Source: Notamacropus eugenii (lineage: Eukaryota > Chordata > Mammalia > Diprotodontia > Macropodidae). Taken from it: DNA of 64,000 nucleotides. The DNA is taken from contig NC_092879.1 of the NCBI RefSeq assembly GCF_028372415.1, forward strand, positions 65,623,781 to 65,687,780. The letters are read 5' to 3'. Positions within the stretch are counted from its first letter, which is position 1. Every line of letters starts with the position of its first letter. The position numbers were made by a program, and so were the translations under genes. The notes beneath the pieces are model-generated. The model had not been told where the DNA came from. It was given only the letters and a program-made list of their open reading frames with translations, and ran no database searches. Shown in pieces: positions 1 to 11,414 of this stretch.

Positions 1-845
1 CTCTCTCAGACTTAGTTTGCTTTAGAGGCACATGAATTGTTTGGACTCTAAGTGCTCTAAAGAACTAGTCATATTTATTTCCTCTACCCTTCTTGCTGAT
101 CATACAATGGTCATTTTGCTCACTAGATCTCACTTTCAGGTAGATACCTGGGATGGGCTTTTATTGTAAAGGGTCTTAAGGCCTCCTAACCTATAAGTTA
201 AGGAAATTGTGAGTGATCACATACAGGTCCCTGAAGGTCCACAGGCCTCTGTTTCTCCTTCCTTCCCACAGGGGGTCTGGCTTTATAGCCTTTGAAGGCC
301 TTTCCATTTTCAAATCCTAGGACTTTCTTAGGGATCATGTTGTTTTAGAGTCACATGAAGTGCTTGGACTCCAAGTTCTCTCAAAGACTTCTCATTTTTA
401 GTCCTTGGACCCTTGTGAGTGATCAAATAATGATCCCCACACCTCTCTAGGCCCCAGCTTCATGCAGTATCCAATGTGTGCCCTCAAGTATAAATACTTT
501 TAAGAACTGGTTACCTCTAGACCTTGGTGAAGATGATCTCATAGAGGTGCCTGTATCTTCCTAGGCTTATGTTTCTCCTATACCCACAAAAGGTATCTGG
601 CTCAAAGGCTTTTGAAAGCCTTTTAATCCTAGGATCTTGTTTAGTGATCTTATACTGGGCTATCCAGCTTTCTAGGACTTAGTTTCTTTTAGAGTCACAT
701 AAAGCGTTTGGATTTTGAAGCATCTGGAGGACTTTTCACTTTTTGTCCTTTGACACTTGTGGGTTCACATACAATGTTCATTACATACTCTAGGCCTCAG
801 TTTCAGGCAGATTCCATGGAGTGCCCTATTGTGTAAATGAATTTC
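1..845. repeat. Degenerate tandem repeat, period about 340 bp
   Basis: The motif TTTAGAG(G/T)CACAT, followed by TTTGGACTC-like sequence, recurs at 21, 344 and 688 (spacings 323 and 344). Downstream motifs such as GATCATACA, AGGCCTC and CCTAGGA recur in the same order. About 2.5 diverged units are visible and the array probably continues left of the window. Within each unit two related blocks (GTGATCA..., then AGGCCT...GTTTC) sit about 115 bp apart, hinting at an older internal duplication. I do not recognise the family. Confidence 0.7.
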
Positions 846-987
846 ATTTTCAATGTCCAAGCTCCACTTAATGGCTGGTTTAGAGTGATTATCAATAGTA
901 ATAGTTTCTATTTCCCTCCCAGTGTCATTTAGTTTTTTTTTTCTTTTGCTTGTTAAAAGAACCATTCCCTGATTACTCCTTAAAGAG

Positions 988-1245
988 GCCTATTCACTCA
1001 ATGGGTGTTACCTCCCTCTAAGTGAAGACCTGGAAATGTCACTGTCTCCCATTGCACCCTGGGTCATCTCCAGTCATCCTGATAAATATCTGGTCACTGG
1101 ATGCAGATGGTTCAGGAGGAGAAGTGAGGCTGGTGACTTGCACAGCCCTCTGTCACTCAAAACAAAGTCAAGTGCAAGTCATGTCATCATTTCTCTGATG
1201 GCATGGTCTTCTTAGAAAATGAAGGATGAACACAACAACAACCTG
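988..1245 (+). mobile_element. RTE-tail SINE, tRNA-head-less form
   Basis: Contains GTCATCTCCAGTCATCCTGA, then TGGTCACTGGATGCAGATGG, and ends in GGATGAACACAACAACAAC. The same sequence occurs at 51918-52172, and its 3' half recurs inverted at 44397-44682. No tRNA-like head is visible. Confidence 0.75.
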
Positions 1246-1287
1246 ATCAAGGTACTGTTTCCCCAGTTCCATGAATATCAAATGTAT

Positions 1288-1354
1288 CACTTGGAGGAAC
1301 TGAGAATATTTATCTTGGAGAAGAGAAGACTTAGTGAGGACACAATAGCTGTCT
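1288..1354 (+). mobile_element. L3/CR1 LINE fragment
   Basis: GGAACTGAGAATATTTATCT followed by GGAGAAGAGAAGACTTAG matches the segment just before the 3' end of L3/CR1, which is seen more fully at 52540-53930. Confidence 0.5.
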
Positions 1355-1520
1355 ATTGTGAGAGGGGACCTGAGTTCAAATTCCAGTTCTGTAACTTGCT
1401 ATCAGTATTTCCTTAGGCAAACAATTTAATTTCTTTCTCAATTTACTCATTTATAAAATTGGACTATGTGACCTCTAAAGTACCACTCACTTCTAAATCT
1501 GGGATAATTTTGTGATCTTA
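1355..1520 (+). mobile_element. MIR/THER1-type SINE
   Basis: Diverged core with CTGAGTTCAAATTCCAG, a degenerate AGTCACTTAA region and a GACCTCTAAAGTACC tail. Confidence 0.6.
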
Positions 1521-1616
1521 ATGACATAAAGAACATGTTGTCAAGCCACTAAGGTACCAGTGAGCATAGATGTACTGTGTTGGTAGTGGCTATATAGCCC
1601 CATGGTGGGTTACATT

Positions 1617-2515
1617 AACACTGAAAAGGCAAATTGGAAGCCATTCCCCAATTGATAAATGCTCAAAGGACGTGAACAGGCAGTTTTCAAAAGAAGAAAT
1701 CAAGCTATTAAATAACCATATGAAAAAATTCTCCAAATCACTAATAAATGAATGCAAATTAAAGTATCTCTGAGGTTATACCTCACACCTTCCAGACTGA
1801 AAAAGAAAAATCATAAACTTTGGAAAAGCCATGGGAAAATAGATATATTCATGCACTATTCATGTAGCTGTGAATTGGTGTCGACATTCTGGGAAACAAT
1901 TTGGAATCATTTTTAAGGAGTTACCAAACTAGGCCTATACCCCAAAGATATAAAAGAAAGAAGAAAAGAACCCAAATGAACACAAATATTTATAGCCACT
2001 CTTTTTGTGGTAGCAAAGAACTGGAAACTAAGTGGATACCCATCAATTGGGAATGGCTGGACCAATTATGATAAATGATTTTAATGGAATACTATTGTGC
2101 TATAAGAAATGATTAAAGGGATGGTTTGAGAGAAACCTGAGTTGACTTGTATGAATTGATACAAAGTTAAGCAATAAAAATCATGAAGAACAATTTATAA
2201 AAAAAAATAACATTATAAAGAAAAATGACTTTGAAAGACTTAAGAACTCTGATAAATGACATGGCCAACCAGGATTCCAGAGGACCAGTGGTATACTGTG
2301 CTATCCAAATTCTAAAAGAGAGCTAAATGTACTTAAGATGTAGAATGACACACACATTTTTGGACATGACCAATACAGGAATTCATTTTCCTTGACTATA
2401 GAGATTAGTTATAAGCATTTTTTTTTCCTTTGGATGGAGAGAGGGTGAGAGAAAAATAAAATAAATATTAATTTGAAAATGAAAATAAAATACATTATAA
2501 ATAAAATGCATTTTA
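1617..2515 (+). mobile_element. L1 LINE, 3' end of ORF2 and 3' UTR
   Basis: Sense L1 remnant. CCCCAATTGATAAATGCTCA, AACAGGCAGTTTTCAAAAGA, the TGGTAGCAAAGAACTGGAAA block and GGAATACTATTGTGCTATAA follow the order of the marsupial L1 ORF2 C-terminus. An A-rich 3' tail ends near 2515. The frame is full of stops. Confidence 0.85.
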
Positions 2516-3714
2516 AAAAGCATCTGTTACATCATAGGCTGTGTTCCCTCTGTTCAATTTGGTCATCTATCTGATGATGGAAATATAATCCATTCTTTCC
2601 AAAAATTCAATAGTAAATGAAGTCCTAAAACTGATTGTATTATTAGAAGGAACTTTCATCTCATTTAGCTCTGTTCATGAAACTAAGAACACAGAGGGAA
2701 ATGGAAGTTTAACCAGAATAACTCTTGTCCAGCCTTGCTATTGACCTCTGACACCACTTTCTCAGCTCTCCCTCTCATGTGAATCATCATAACAGCTTCT
2801 TTCACAAAGACATTGGGATGTTTAGTTGAGGTGGTAGAATCAAAATGCTAAACATCTGAGCCATGAGGATAACACAGAGAGATGAGTGCTTTAGCAATCA
2901 AGGAGGCAAAACTCCCATCTTTCAATTTAGCATCTTCCCTCAAACTGAATTTCACTATTTTCATGACCTTTGAACTCACAGAAGAAAGTGAGCATCATCT
3001 TGTTTCCATTCGTCACATGGAAAGTTAAACCAGATTTGAATGAATTCAAAATTATGAAATAGAGCTATCATTAAATGTGTACCCTGGGGTCCTAGATGAC
3101 ATGAATCTCTCTGCAAGTGTTTACATACTGCATTTGACCTCATTTTCTGGTTTAAAGCTATGACTAACTGGGAAAAGGAGAATGCCAGAATAGGTTGTGG
3201 GCTGTGGGTCACTTGGGGGACCTCCCAGTTATTGTAAGGGGGTTTGTGAGCTTTTATGTGCCCTAACCAGTGGCATTTTTTACTAACAGAATACGAAGCA
3301 TAACTCATAAAAATAAATACCCAAACATACCTTCTGTAAAAGGATAAATATGGATCTCCCCTGTTTGTGTTTCTATATCTGTTACCAGTTTCCAAATGGA
3401 TAGAGATGCTAATATGATTAATAAAATATACATTTATTTGAAACTATTACTATTAGCTTTTTGTCATCATTTCTTTTCTCAGTAAAGGGTTAGCAGTAGT
3501 GGAGTTACTATCATATGGGAATCCGTGAAATTGTTTATATTAAAAAGAGGTCCTTACGCTTGAAAGATTAGAAACCAACTTAAATAGGGTTCTAAATAAA
3601 CTCCTGAGGAGGGTGTGGTGTAAGGAGGAGGGAGGTTTGGTTTGGCCTCATGACATCATTGATATATGCAAATGAATGGCACCAGGACAAATGAATAATT
3701 CATTAATAATGCAC
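2516..3714. other. No recognised feature
   Basis: AT-rich, apparently single-copy sequence. A 139-codon minus-strand open frame (2976-3395) has no recognisable domain and is probably chance. Confidence 0.5.
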
Positions 3715-3855
3715 AGTTATGCCTAAGGCACTGAGAAATTAAACTATTTGCTCCTGCTAATGTAGCAAGTATGAGTCAGAGGCAGGAAATAAACTCAAGC
3801 CTTCCTGTCTCTAAGACTGGCCCTCTCATCACTTCACCATGTTGCTTTTCCCACT
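3715..3855 (-). mobile_element. MIR-type SINE, antisense
   Basis: AGGCACTGAGAAATTAAAC, then CTCAAGCCTTCCTGTCTC and TCACTTCACCATGTTGC, follows the antisense MIR core order. Confidence 0.55.
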
Positions 3856-5464
3856 AGATCTCTAATAAGTATATTCCATCTTTAAAATAATGTACATCAC
3901 TGTTTCCACACGTTACTGCCCAGCCATTGTGCATCCTTTACCCCTCCACATCACACTTTTCTCCATATGTAATTTACCAGTATCAGAACCATCAAAAGAA
4001 CATCTGCCATAGCTCAGAGTGAGTGGTAGGGGTGGTCTGGAACAAAGCTATGTTTCCGAAGGCAAATATCCAGGTCAAAAAGCTTGGGGATATTTTTGCG
4101 AGTAACCACAATGAATTGTGGCCTAGGATGCCAGGGCAGAGGCATCTCTCCTCCAAGTGGATATTCTCTAATACTATCTACTCTCTTAGAGAAATTCCTT
4201 ATTGGGCCCGAAAACTGCAGTGATTATTTATTGATTTTTTTAAGTCCTCAGTATTTACCAGAAAGTAGTTGCAGTTACCTAGAAAACTTGTGAAGGGGAG
4301 TAGCAGGCATCCTTCTTTGAACACTGGATATAGAGTGGTTACTTTGATTAAGGGGATCTATTTGCCTTTTTACCTACTTACATCTCCCAGGAATGAATAT
4401 AATCCCCTTTATACCATTCTGAGCTTGGAAGAAAATGGGGGCCACCTATATGAGTTTTTAGCTTCAAGGGTAAATGAAAGTTTCAGTTTCAATAGTCTTT
4501 CCAACAAATAGTTAAAGTGAAATAGGCAAGGCCTAGGGAAAAGGCTCAGTTCAGGTAGAATTTCAGTTTCTCAAACTGTCCATCAAACACTGATCCCAGG
4601 CACGGAAATTGACTTGGAAATTGGAAAATGGGACTCATAAGAGACTCCACAGTTATCCACTTGTTCTTTGGAAGAAAAAAATAGTATTTTCCAATGTGAT
4701 CATCCTGTATTTGAAAGCCTCAAGAGACATATTGTCTAGAGAACTGTTAAGAATGGATTTCCAGGGCTAAACTAAGAAATAAGAGATGGGGGTGGGGAAC
4801 ATTCAAAATGCAGTTGAGGGTTTTTTTTGGAGTTCTCCAAACAAGTCACTGTAGGGACACCCCATCCTTTAACTAGAGTCACACTGAACATCTGGTCAGT
4901 CGTTGAAGGGCAGTGGTCTTACTTCAAAGGCAAGATTCTAAGGACAGAGCATCTTAATAACATCTCAAAGTGCCAATGGATGTCTGATTGGAATTCAAAT
5001 AATTCACTTCACTCATCCTGCCCCCACACAACTCCCTTTTCTTGACTTGATTCCTTTTAACCTTTTTTCCTTTTAAAAGAGTTTCTTCTTCTAACTGCCT
5101 GAACTGATATTTGTATTATGCCTAAAAATTATTGTGGAAAATCACCTCTTAATGAACACATTTCCTAGAAGAATTATTTACATTATAACCAATTCCTAGA
5201 TAGACGAAAATCTTCTAAGGTATATCATTAATCATCTAATTTATTATCATTCCTAGTAGAATACCTTAGCCCCTTGGGAAAATGTTGCTGTATTAAAGAA
5301 TCAAAAGTAAATAATTTTAAGATAGATTCAATTTAGAGTCACCAGGGGCTAAATAGTAAAAAAAAAATGGTCAATTTTATCTGTGATCAAAGAATCCATG
5401 TCTACACTTAACACAATTTGAAATGCATAAATTTAGAGAAACATATTTCATTAATTCCTTTAAC
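3856..5464. other. No recognised feature
   Basis: About 1.6 kb with no repeat family, long reading frame or splice-like structure that I recognise. Confidence 0.5.
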
Positions 5465-5570
5465 ATTCATTCAAAACACATTTATTAAGCATCAACTGCA
5501 TGTAGAACAAATATCCTAATTGGAATGGGTTATAAATAGGGATAAAAACCATTTCAGTCCAACTACATTC
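5465..5570 (-). mobile_element. L2 LINE 3' end, antisense (weak)
   Basis: AAACACATTTATTAAGCATC and the following GGGATA block resemble the antisense L2 terminus. It is heavily diverged. Confidence 0.35.
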
Positions 5571-5644
5571 CCATAGATTTTATTATTACGTTCCAACTCT
5601 GGCATAAGCACAAATTCCATAAATGAAGATCTAATATGACTTTG

Positions 5645-5800
5645 GATTCGATTTTATATTATTTTCAGTTCCAGATTCTCTGTCTCTCCCTGCCCCCTCA
5701 TCTACCCATTGAAAAGGGAAGAAATACAAAACCCATTACAATTACGAAGTCATGAAAAACAAATTTCCACATTAGCTTTATTTCATCAACAATAACAACA
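5645..5800 (-). mobile_element. L1 3' UTR fragment, antisense
   Basis: AGTTCCAGATTCTCTGTCTC, then ATTGAAAAGGGAAGAAAT and AAATTTCCACATTAGC, matches the antisense L1 3' UTR also seen at 19480-19985. Confidence 0.6.
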
Positions 5801-5954
5801 ACCAAAAAATCCAGGAAAAACAGAGGAAAAAATGTTATATGATTTTAAAAAATCACAGCAAAATGGTACTCGGTGCAAATGAGCGATGTGTTGGCACTAA
5901 ATTAGTTTGGTTTCCCCATTTTAATTTGAACTTCTTTCTTTCTTCTCCTATCCC

Positions 5955-6565
5955 AGAGTATAGAGTCACAGAATCTCGGAGGTGGGAGAGACCACCAAGT
6001 GATGTCAGATCAAAAACATCCTTAGTAAGTGATTGTCTTGATAGAATTCACATCTAGACCATCTTATGCAACTCCATCTTTTCCACAAAGGTAGTGGGAG
6101 AGAATTTGTTAAATATGTTGTCGACATCTAAGTGTATGGTAATTATATCATTCACTTGAGCTTAGGAACCCTTTCCAAAAGGAAAAAGAGCATAGTCTGG
6201 CATGATCTACTCTTCATCAAGACATGGTGACTTTGTGATCACTGTTCTGCTGTCAAAGAATTCTCAACCCTCCCTAAAAACATACATTAGAATTTTTCCG
6301 GGAATCAGTGTTAAGTTTACTGACTTACTCTTTGCACATACTTCCCTCTTCTTTCCTTCTTTCCTTCCTCCCTCCCTTCCTTCCTTCCTTCCTTCCTTTT
6401 TTCTTTATTTCCTGCAGCATCCTTCCTTTTCTGTGAGGATCATTGATAAACAGTGACAGTGTCTCCATATCTGCCAGTTTTTTCAGTACTTTGAGTTATT
6501 GTTCATCTAAGCCTGGTAATTTCAACTCATTGAAGGTAGCTACCAGGATCTACCATGTCCATACT
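5955..6565 (-). mobile_element. L3/CR1 LINE, antisense, split by a TTCC microsatellite
   Basis: Antisense CR1 order is visible in CTTCATCAAGACATGGTGAC, GAATTTTTCCGGGAATCAG and, past the microsatellite, TTGTTCATCTAAGCCTGGT. The frame is decayed. Confidence 0.6.
6345..6415. repeat. (TTCC)n microsatellite
   Basis: Impure TTCC/TCCC run inside the antisense L3 copy. Confidence 0.85.
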
Positions 6566-6741
6566 TAACTTTGTTTTCTGTTCTTACTTTGCTCATCCAA
6601 AGATATTTCAACTTGGCAGGGAAAATAGATACAACATTAGATTTGGGCCTTAATACTAGTAGGCCTTACCTACCCTGAGCAGAGATCTTGTCCTTTTCTT
6701 GAGCCTCCTCTTATATCCAGTATAGTTAAAGAATTCCCTGG

Positions 6742-6998
6742 AGCAGCTAGGTGGCGCTGTAGTGGATAGAGTGCTGCGCAGGGAGTTAGGAGTCTTCCTG
6801 AGTTCAATTCTGACCTCAGACACTTACTATCTGGGTGACCCTGGGCAAGTCATTTCACCTGATTTTCCTCAGTTTTCTCATCTATAAAATGAGCTGGAGA
6901 AGGAAATGATGAACCACTTCACTATCTTTGTCAAGAAAACCCCAAATGGGATCACAAAAAGTCAGATGTGACTGAAATGATTGAATAACAACAACAAA
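6742..6998 (+). mobile_element. tRNA-derived SINE with RTE-like tail
   Basis: Full-length copy. The head is AGCAGCTAGGTGGCGCTGT, followed by GTGGATAGAGTGCTG. The core is CCTGGGCAAGTCATTTCACC. The tail runs from GAGCTGGAGAAGGAAATGA to AATAACAACAACAAA. This composite SINE is typical of marsupials and a main reason for the taxonomic call. Confidence 0.9.
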
Positions 6999-7064
6999 GA
7001 GTCCATTTTAAGATGAATAGAAAAGTCTCTGTAGATTCACCCCATTCTTTCTCTCTCTGGAGGA

Positions 7065-7153
7065 GGTGCTGCACTTATTGGTCGAGAAGCATTTACAAAA
7101 CACCAACTATGTGTGCCAGGCCCTATGCAAGGCTCTGGGGATACAAAGACAAA

Positions 7154-7160
<7 letters not shown>
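7065..7160 (-). mobile_element. L2 LINE 3' end, antisense
   Basis: AAGCATTTACAAAACACCAAC followed by TGTGCCAGGCCCTATGCAAG and GGGGATACAAAGACAAAA is the antisense L2 terminus. Confidence 0.6.

Positions 7161-7200
<40 letters not shown>
7155..7200. repeat. (TG)n microsatellite
   Basis: About 22 uninterrupted TG units directly after an L2 end. A second, impure TG/TA tract follows at 7395-7450. Confidence 0.95.
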
Positions 7201-7202
<2 letters not shown>

Positions 7203-7261
7203 GGCTGTACTTGTGATTTCATTGCTAATAAGGAATGTGTGAGAAAAATTCAACCAATGCT

Positions 7262-7397
7262 GATTATCTAGAGCCCTGAGAGGTTAAGCAACTTATAAAA
7301 TGTCACCCTGTCAATATGTGTTTGTGGCAGGATTTGAACTGAAATCTTCCTGTTTTTGAGGCTGGCTTTCTATCTACTATGTCATGCTGCCTCTTGT
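7262..7397 (-). mobile_element. MIR-type SINE, antisense
   Basis: CCCTGAGAGGTTAAGCAACT, then GGCAGGATTTGAACTGAAAT and CTACTATGTCATGCTGCCTC, is a clear antisense MIR core. Confidence 0.7.
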
Positions 7398-7499
7398 GTA
7401 TGTATGTGTATATGTGTGTGTGTGTGAAAAGTGTACGTGTGTGTGTATAAATTACTTATATATGAATATACATACACCCAAAATAGAAGGTGAAAATTA

Positions 7500-7860
7500 G
7501 AGATAGGAATAAGATTGGGTGATATGCTGGAGGGGGAAAGAGGGAGGAATTAAGATGATGCCAAAGTTGCAAAAATGGATATCTAGAAGGATGGTGGAAC
7601 CTTTAAGTGAAAAGGAAGTCTAGAATATGGATGTTGCAGGGGAAAGAAGAATGAGTGCTCTTTCAGATAAGTTGGTTTGGAGCTATCTATGGCATATTGA
7701 GTTAGAAATGTACATACAATAGGTGTATAATATAATTGGCGGTTGGTGCCATGTGGCTAAAGTTCAAGGGTGAGACTAGGGCTATTATTGATAAATGGAA
7801 ATTTTAGTCATCTACAGAGATGAAAAGGAAACCCATTGAAGCTGCTATGTCTTCCTTTTC
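7500..7860 (-). mobile_element. L2 LINE, reverse transcriptase region, antisense
   Basis: Diverged antisense L2. GGATATCTAGAAGGATGGTG, CATATTGAGTTAGAAATG and GTCATCTACAGAGATGAAAA correspond to the segment also present, better preserved, at 13865-14830. Confidence 0.55.
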
Positions 7861-7949
7861 TATCTAAATTTGTATTGAAATTTGGAAGTGAAAAGAAAAT
7901 AAAAATGATTTGTTTAAAAAATAAATTCATCTCTTTGAGGAAAAGTTTC

Positions 7950-8100
7950 CTGATTGTGTCTGTGAAAAGTCTTCAACTTATACCTGAAAGACCTTGGGCA
8001 AGTCACTTACTCCATCTAGGTTTCAGTTTACTCCTCTGTCTAATGAGGGAATTGGACTAGATATGTTTGAAGGTTCCTTCCAGATCTAAAATGCATGACA
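7950..8100 (+). mobile_element. MIR/THER1-type SINE
   Basis: CCTTGGGCAAGTCACTTACT, then GGAATTGGACTAGATATG and GGTTCCTTCCAGATCTAAA. Confidence 0.75.
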
Positions 8101-8144
8101 CAGTATTTCTTTTGGCTTCAAAAAAATGTGCTCCTTTTGGTATT

Positions 8145-8275
8145 CAATAGAATGCAAGTTTCTTGACACAGTCAAATTTTCTATTTTGGCCTTTGTATCC
8201 CTATAACATAATACATTGAATGCTTTACACATAGTAATAATAAATACTTATTGCACTGGATAATTGAATTCATGT
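8145..8275 (+). mobile_element. L2 LINE 3' end
   Basis: AGAATGCAAGTTTCTTGACA, TTTGTATCCCTATAACATAA, TACACATAGTAATAATAAAT: degenerate sense L2 terminus. Confidence 0.6.
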
Positions 8276-8639
8276 AGTTGGTTTGCACTGTGACCTTTTA
8301 TTCATTTATACTTTGTTTTATCAGGTGTTCTGAGATAGATGGGTATGTTGTGTATATCCCTTCTAGGGGAGAGGCCACTTCTTTTGTGATAATATCTTTC
8401 AAAGAGCTATCCTCCTATCACGAAAATGTTGGCAAAGCTTTCCTCTAAGCCCTCATATACAAAGAGTAAGCATTCCTTCCTTGTCTGTGTGCCTCTGAAT
8501 TTCTGGACTTCAATACCATGCATCAGCTGCAGTTTTCCTTTGGAACCTCCCTAAGAGCCCTGGGACTCTTCCCCTTGGAACATCCATTGGCTCTTATAAC
8601 CTTTCTTCATTTCCACTTTTTTCATTATTTCCCTTATGG
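8276..8639. other. No recognised feature
   Basis: Single-copy-looking sequence. I see nothing supportable in it. Confidence 0.5.
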
Positions 8640-9870
8640 AATTCTTGACATTTGTTCCTCCAGATAAATTGTTTCATTGTTTTTTTTTTTTCTTGTTCTC
8701 TAAAATAATCCAGTGGTATTGTAGAAGTAAATTAATTTAGGTAGTATTTACACTTTATTATATTGGCATGACCCATCCCAAGAGCAGTTGATGTTTCCAC
8801 TTATATAGGTCTGCTTTTATTATTGAAAGAATTGTGGCTATACATTCTTGTATGAGCCTTGCTGGGTAGGCTCTTCAATACTGTATAGATTCTGTAGTTA
8901 TTTAAATTTAATTTCTCTTAGAAAGGCTAATGATTTGTGTAGGTTTGTTTTACATCCTACTACTTTGATGAATTTATTGCTTAAATTATTTCTTTTTTTA
9001 CTTGACTCTCTAGGATTACCTCTATAGACCATCATATCATCTATTAAAAAGATTAATTTTTTCCTTCTTTGATTTTTAATTTTTGTTGCTATATGTTATA
9101 TTTTTATCATTATATTAAATAATAATATTGATAATTAACATCTTTGCTTTGCCCCTGACCATATTGGAAAGACCTCTAGTCTCTCACAATTACACAAAAT
9201 GCTGGATCTTGGTTTTATATTGAATGCTATTTATGTTATGTTATGTTAAGGAAAGGGACATTTATTACTCTGGTTTCTAGTATTAACACAAATTGATACT
9301 GCATTTTGTCAAATATTTTTCTGCATCTGGTATGTAATCATGCAATTTTGATTATTTTGTTATTAATATGGTATACTTATACTTTTTCCTAATACGAAAT
9401 CAACCTTGTATTTTTGGTATAAATCCTATTTGTCATAATGTGTAATTTCTTTGTTTAAGCCTCTTTGTTAGCATCTTATTTAAGATATTTGCAACAATAT
9501 TTCTTACGGACATTGGTCTATAGTTTTCTTTGACTAATTTGTCTTCCTCTAGTTTTAGGTAACAAAACCCTAGTACCTCATATTTTCCTATTTTTGCCAA
9601 ACAGTTCTTGTAATACTAGAATTAATCATTCTTAAATGTTTTGCTTATAAAGTCAACTGGTCTAGGGAGTTTGTCTGTGGTTTATTCAGTTTTTTTGCTG
9701 ATATTGGTTTATTTAAATCCTCTACCTCTGTTAGCTTGAATATTTTATGCTTTGCAGATATTAATCTTTTTCATCTTAATTGTCCAGTTTTGGAATATTA
9801 TTGGGGAAAAGTTTCTACTAAGTTTCTTTATTCCTTCCTCATTTCTTTTATTTTCTGCTTTTTCTTGTTG
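8640..9870 (-). mobile_element. L1 LINE ORF2 (reverse transcriptase region), antisense
   Basis: Colinear antisense L1 ORF2 without an intact frame. Complementary to 9028-9046 is a decayed form of the catalytic FADDMMVY motif, reading roughly IDDMMV. Other markers are GCATTTTGTCAAATATTTTT near 9300 (the AFDK region) and TTGGTCTATAGTTTTCTTTG near 9510. It is much older than the L1 at 33.8-38.8 kb. Confidence 0.8.
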
Positions 9871-9889
9871 TTTCTATGTCTGTAACACT

Positions 9890-9990
9890 TCTGGCATCTG
9901 ATCCCTTCACTCCAATCAAAGCTACCATCTTTGATCAAGAACTCATTACCTCTCATCTAGATTATTGCAATATAACTTATTGATTGATTC
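9890..9990 (+). mobile_element. L2 LINE fragment
   Basis: CTCATTACCTCTCATCTAGA, then TTATTGCAATATAACTTATT, translates to the L2 stretch ITSRLDYCN. Confidence 0.6.
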
Positions 9991-10789
9991 AGTCAGAACA
10001 AGTGTGAACAGGTCTTCTCTGTGTCTTAAATAAATTAGAGTCATTTAATGAGATCACTATCTAATGAACTTATGTAAAAGAGAAGATCCATCTCAAAACC
10101 AGATGGAGGTTTCTATTCTGGCTATATCTTGGTGGAAAGTGCTCACTTCTTGGTCCAGTGAACTATTTTTTTAAAACAAACTTAGTGGAGAAGTGTGGGA
10201 GACAGAATATTATACTTCTACCGATTCAGCCATTTTAAGGAGGGTCCAAAAGTTTCTTTTTTTTCATGAACCAGTCTATAGCATAGATATTTTGAAATGA
10301 ATCCTCTTTGCTATCATCTTAGAGATGAAGTTAGAAATATACTTTTGTTATTAGCATCAGACTGTTTCCTTCAGCTCTGTCACTGCCATTCCTGAACTCT
10401 GGGCATGCCTTGGTGAATTCTGTATCATCGCTGAGCTATTACAATAATATTTAATATTCATGTGTTTTGAAGACAATGTGCAGTGACTTTAACTACCTTC
10501 CAAATGGACAAATTTGTGCACATATTGAATATAAATAAAAGATTTGTCACATCCTTAATCAAGAGTAAAAAAGATGCATTTTGTGATATGAATCAATGGT
10601 ACAAGTGTGCTAAAGAAAATTATTGACAGAAAAATATAAATATGCATTTTAGTTTCATTATTTACAATAGATAAGTGAAAAAATATTTTTTTTAAAACTT
10701 AGAGGTATGATGAAATAAGGGATGATTTAAACTTTAATTTGATTTTAGCAACATATTTCAGATGCCAGAATCTGAAACTGAGAAATAGT
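9991..10789. other. No recognised feature
   Basis: AT-rich sequence, nothing recognised. Confidence 0.45.
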
Positions 10790-10965
10790 GTAGTACAGTG
10801 ATGGATAGGAAGGGTGAAAGACTTCATGCCATTCTTTCCTCTGTTAGCTAGGTGTTAGCTAGGTTGTCTTCAGTAAACCACTTGACCACTATGAATCTCA
10901 GTTATATCTGTAAAATGGGTATAATACTTGAACCAAGTACCTTACTGGGTTATGAGTAGCAATTA
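10790..10965 (+). mobile_element. MIR-type SINE
   Basis: Diverged core with AGTAAACCACTTGACCAC, ATCTGTAAAATGGGTATAAT and a TACCTTACTGGGTTATGAG tail. Confidence 0.6.
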
Positions 10966-11092
10966 TCAGTTGAATGAAAGCTTCTTAAGGCAGGGGATAG
11001 TTATTTTTATCTTTGTATACCCACCACTTGACACAATGTGTGACTCATAGTAGATACATGATAAATGTTTGTTAAAGGGCGAATATTAATTT
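10966..11092 (+). mobile_element. L2 LINE 3' end
   Basis: AGCTTCTTAAGGCAGGGGAT, TCTTTGTATACCCACCACTT and CATGATAAATGTTTGTTAAA. Confidence 0.7.
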
Positions 11093-11094
11093 AG

Positions 11095-11258
11095 ACCATA
11101 GGGTCATCGCTTTAGAGTTGGATGAGAACTTAGAAGTGGTCTCTAAGTCTCTAATTTTACAAATGAAGAAGTAAGACTTAGAGACATGAAATTATTTCCT
11201 CAATGTCATACAGAGAGTGAAAGAGCCAGAAGTAGAACTCAGGTTCTCTGACTCCAAA
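11095..11258 (-). mobile_element. MIR-type SINE, antisense
   Basis: TCTAATTTTACAAATGAAG, then GAACTCAGGTTCTCTGACTC and CAAATCCAGT. Confidence 0.6.
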
Positions 11259-11263
11259 TCCAG

Positions 11264-11414
11264 TAAACACACACACACACAATACATATATACATACGTA
11301 TATGCATATACCTATTTATCTATATACATACACACATAAATACACACACATACAGACATATATACACACAATATATATAGCATATAGTGTGCACATATAT
11401 ATGTATATGTATGT
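11264..11414. repeat. (CA)n/(TA)n compound microsatellite
   Basis: Mixed ACAC, ATAC and TATA tract. It abuts the 3' end of the antisense 7SL copy and may have grown from its A-rich tail. Confidence 0.9.

Noticed and set aside
2976-3395. 139-codon minus-strand open frame
   Set aside because: No recognisable domain, no promoter, splice or poly(A) context; a chance length in AT-rich DNA remains plausible.
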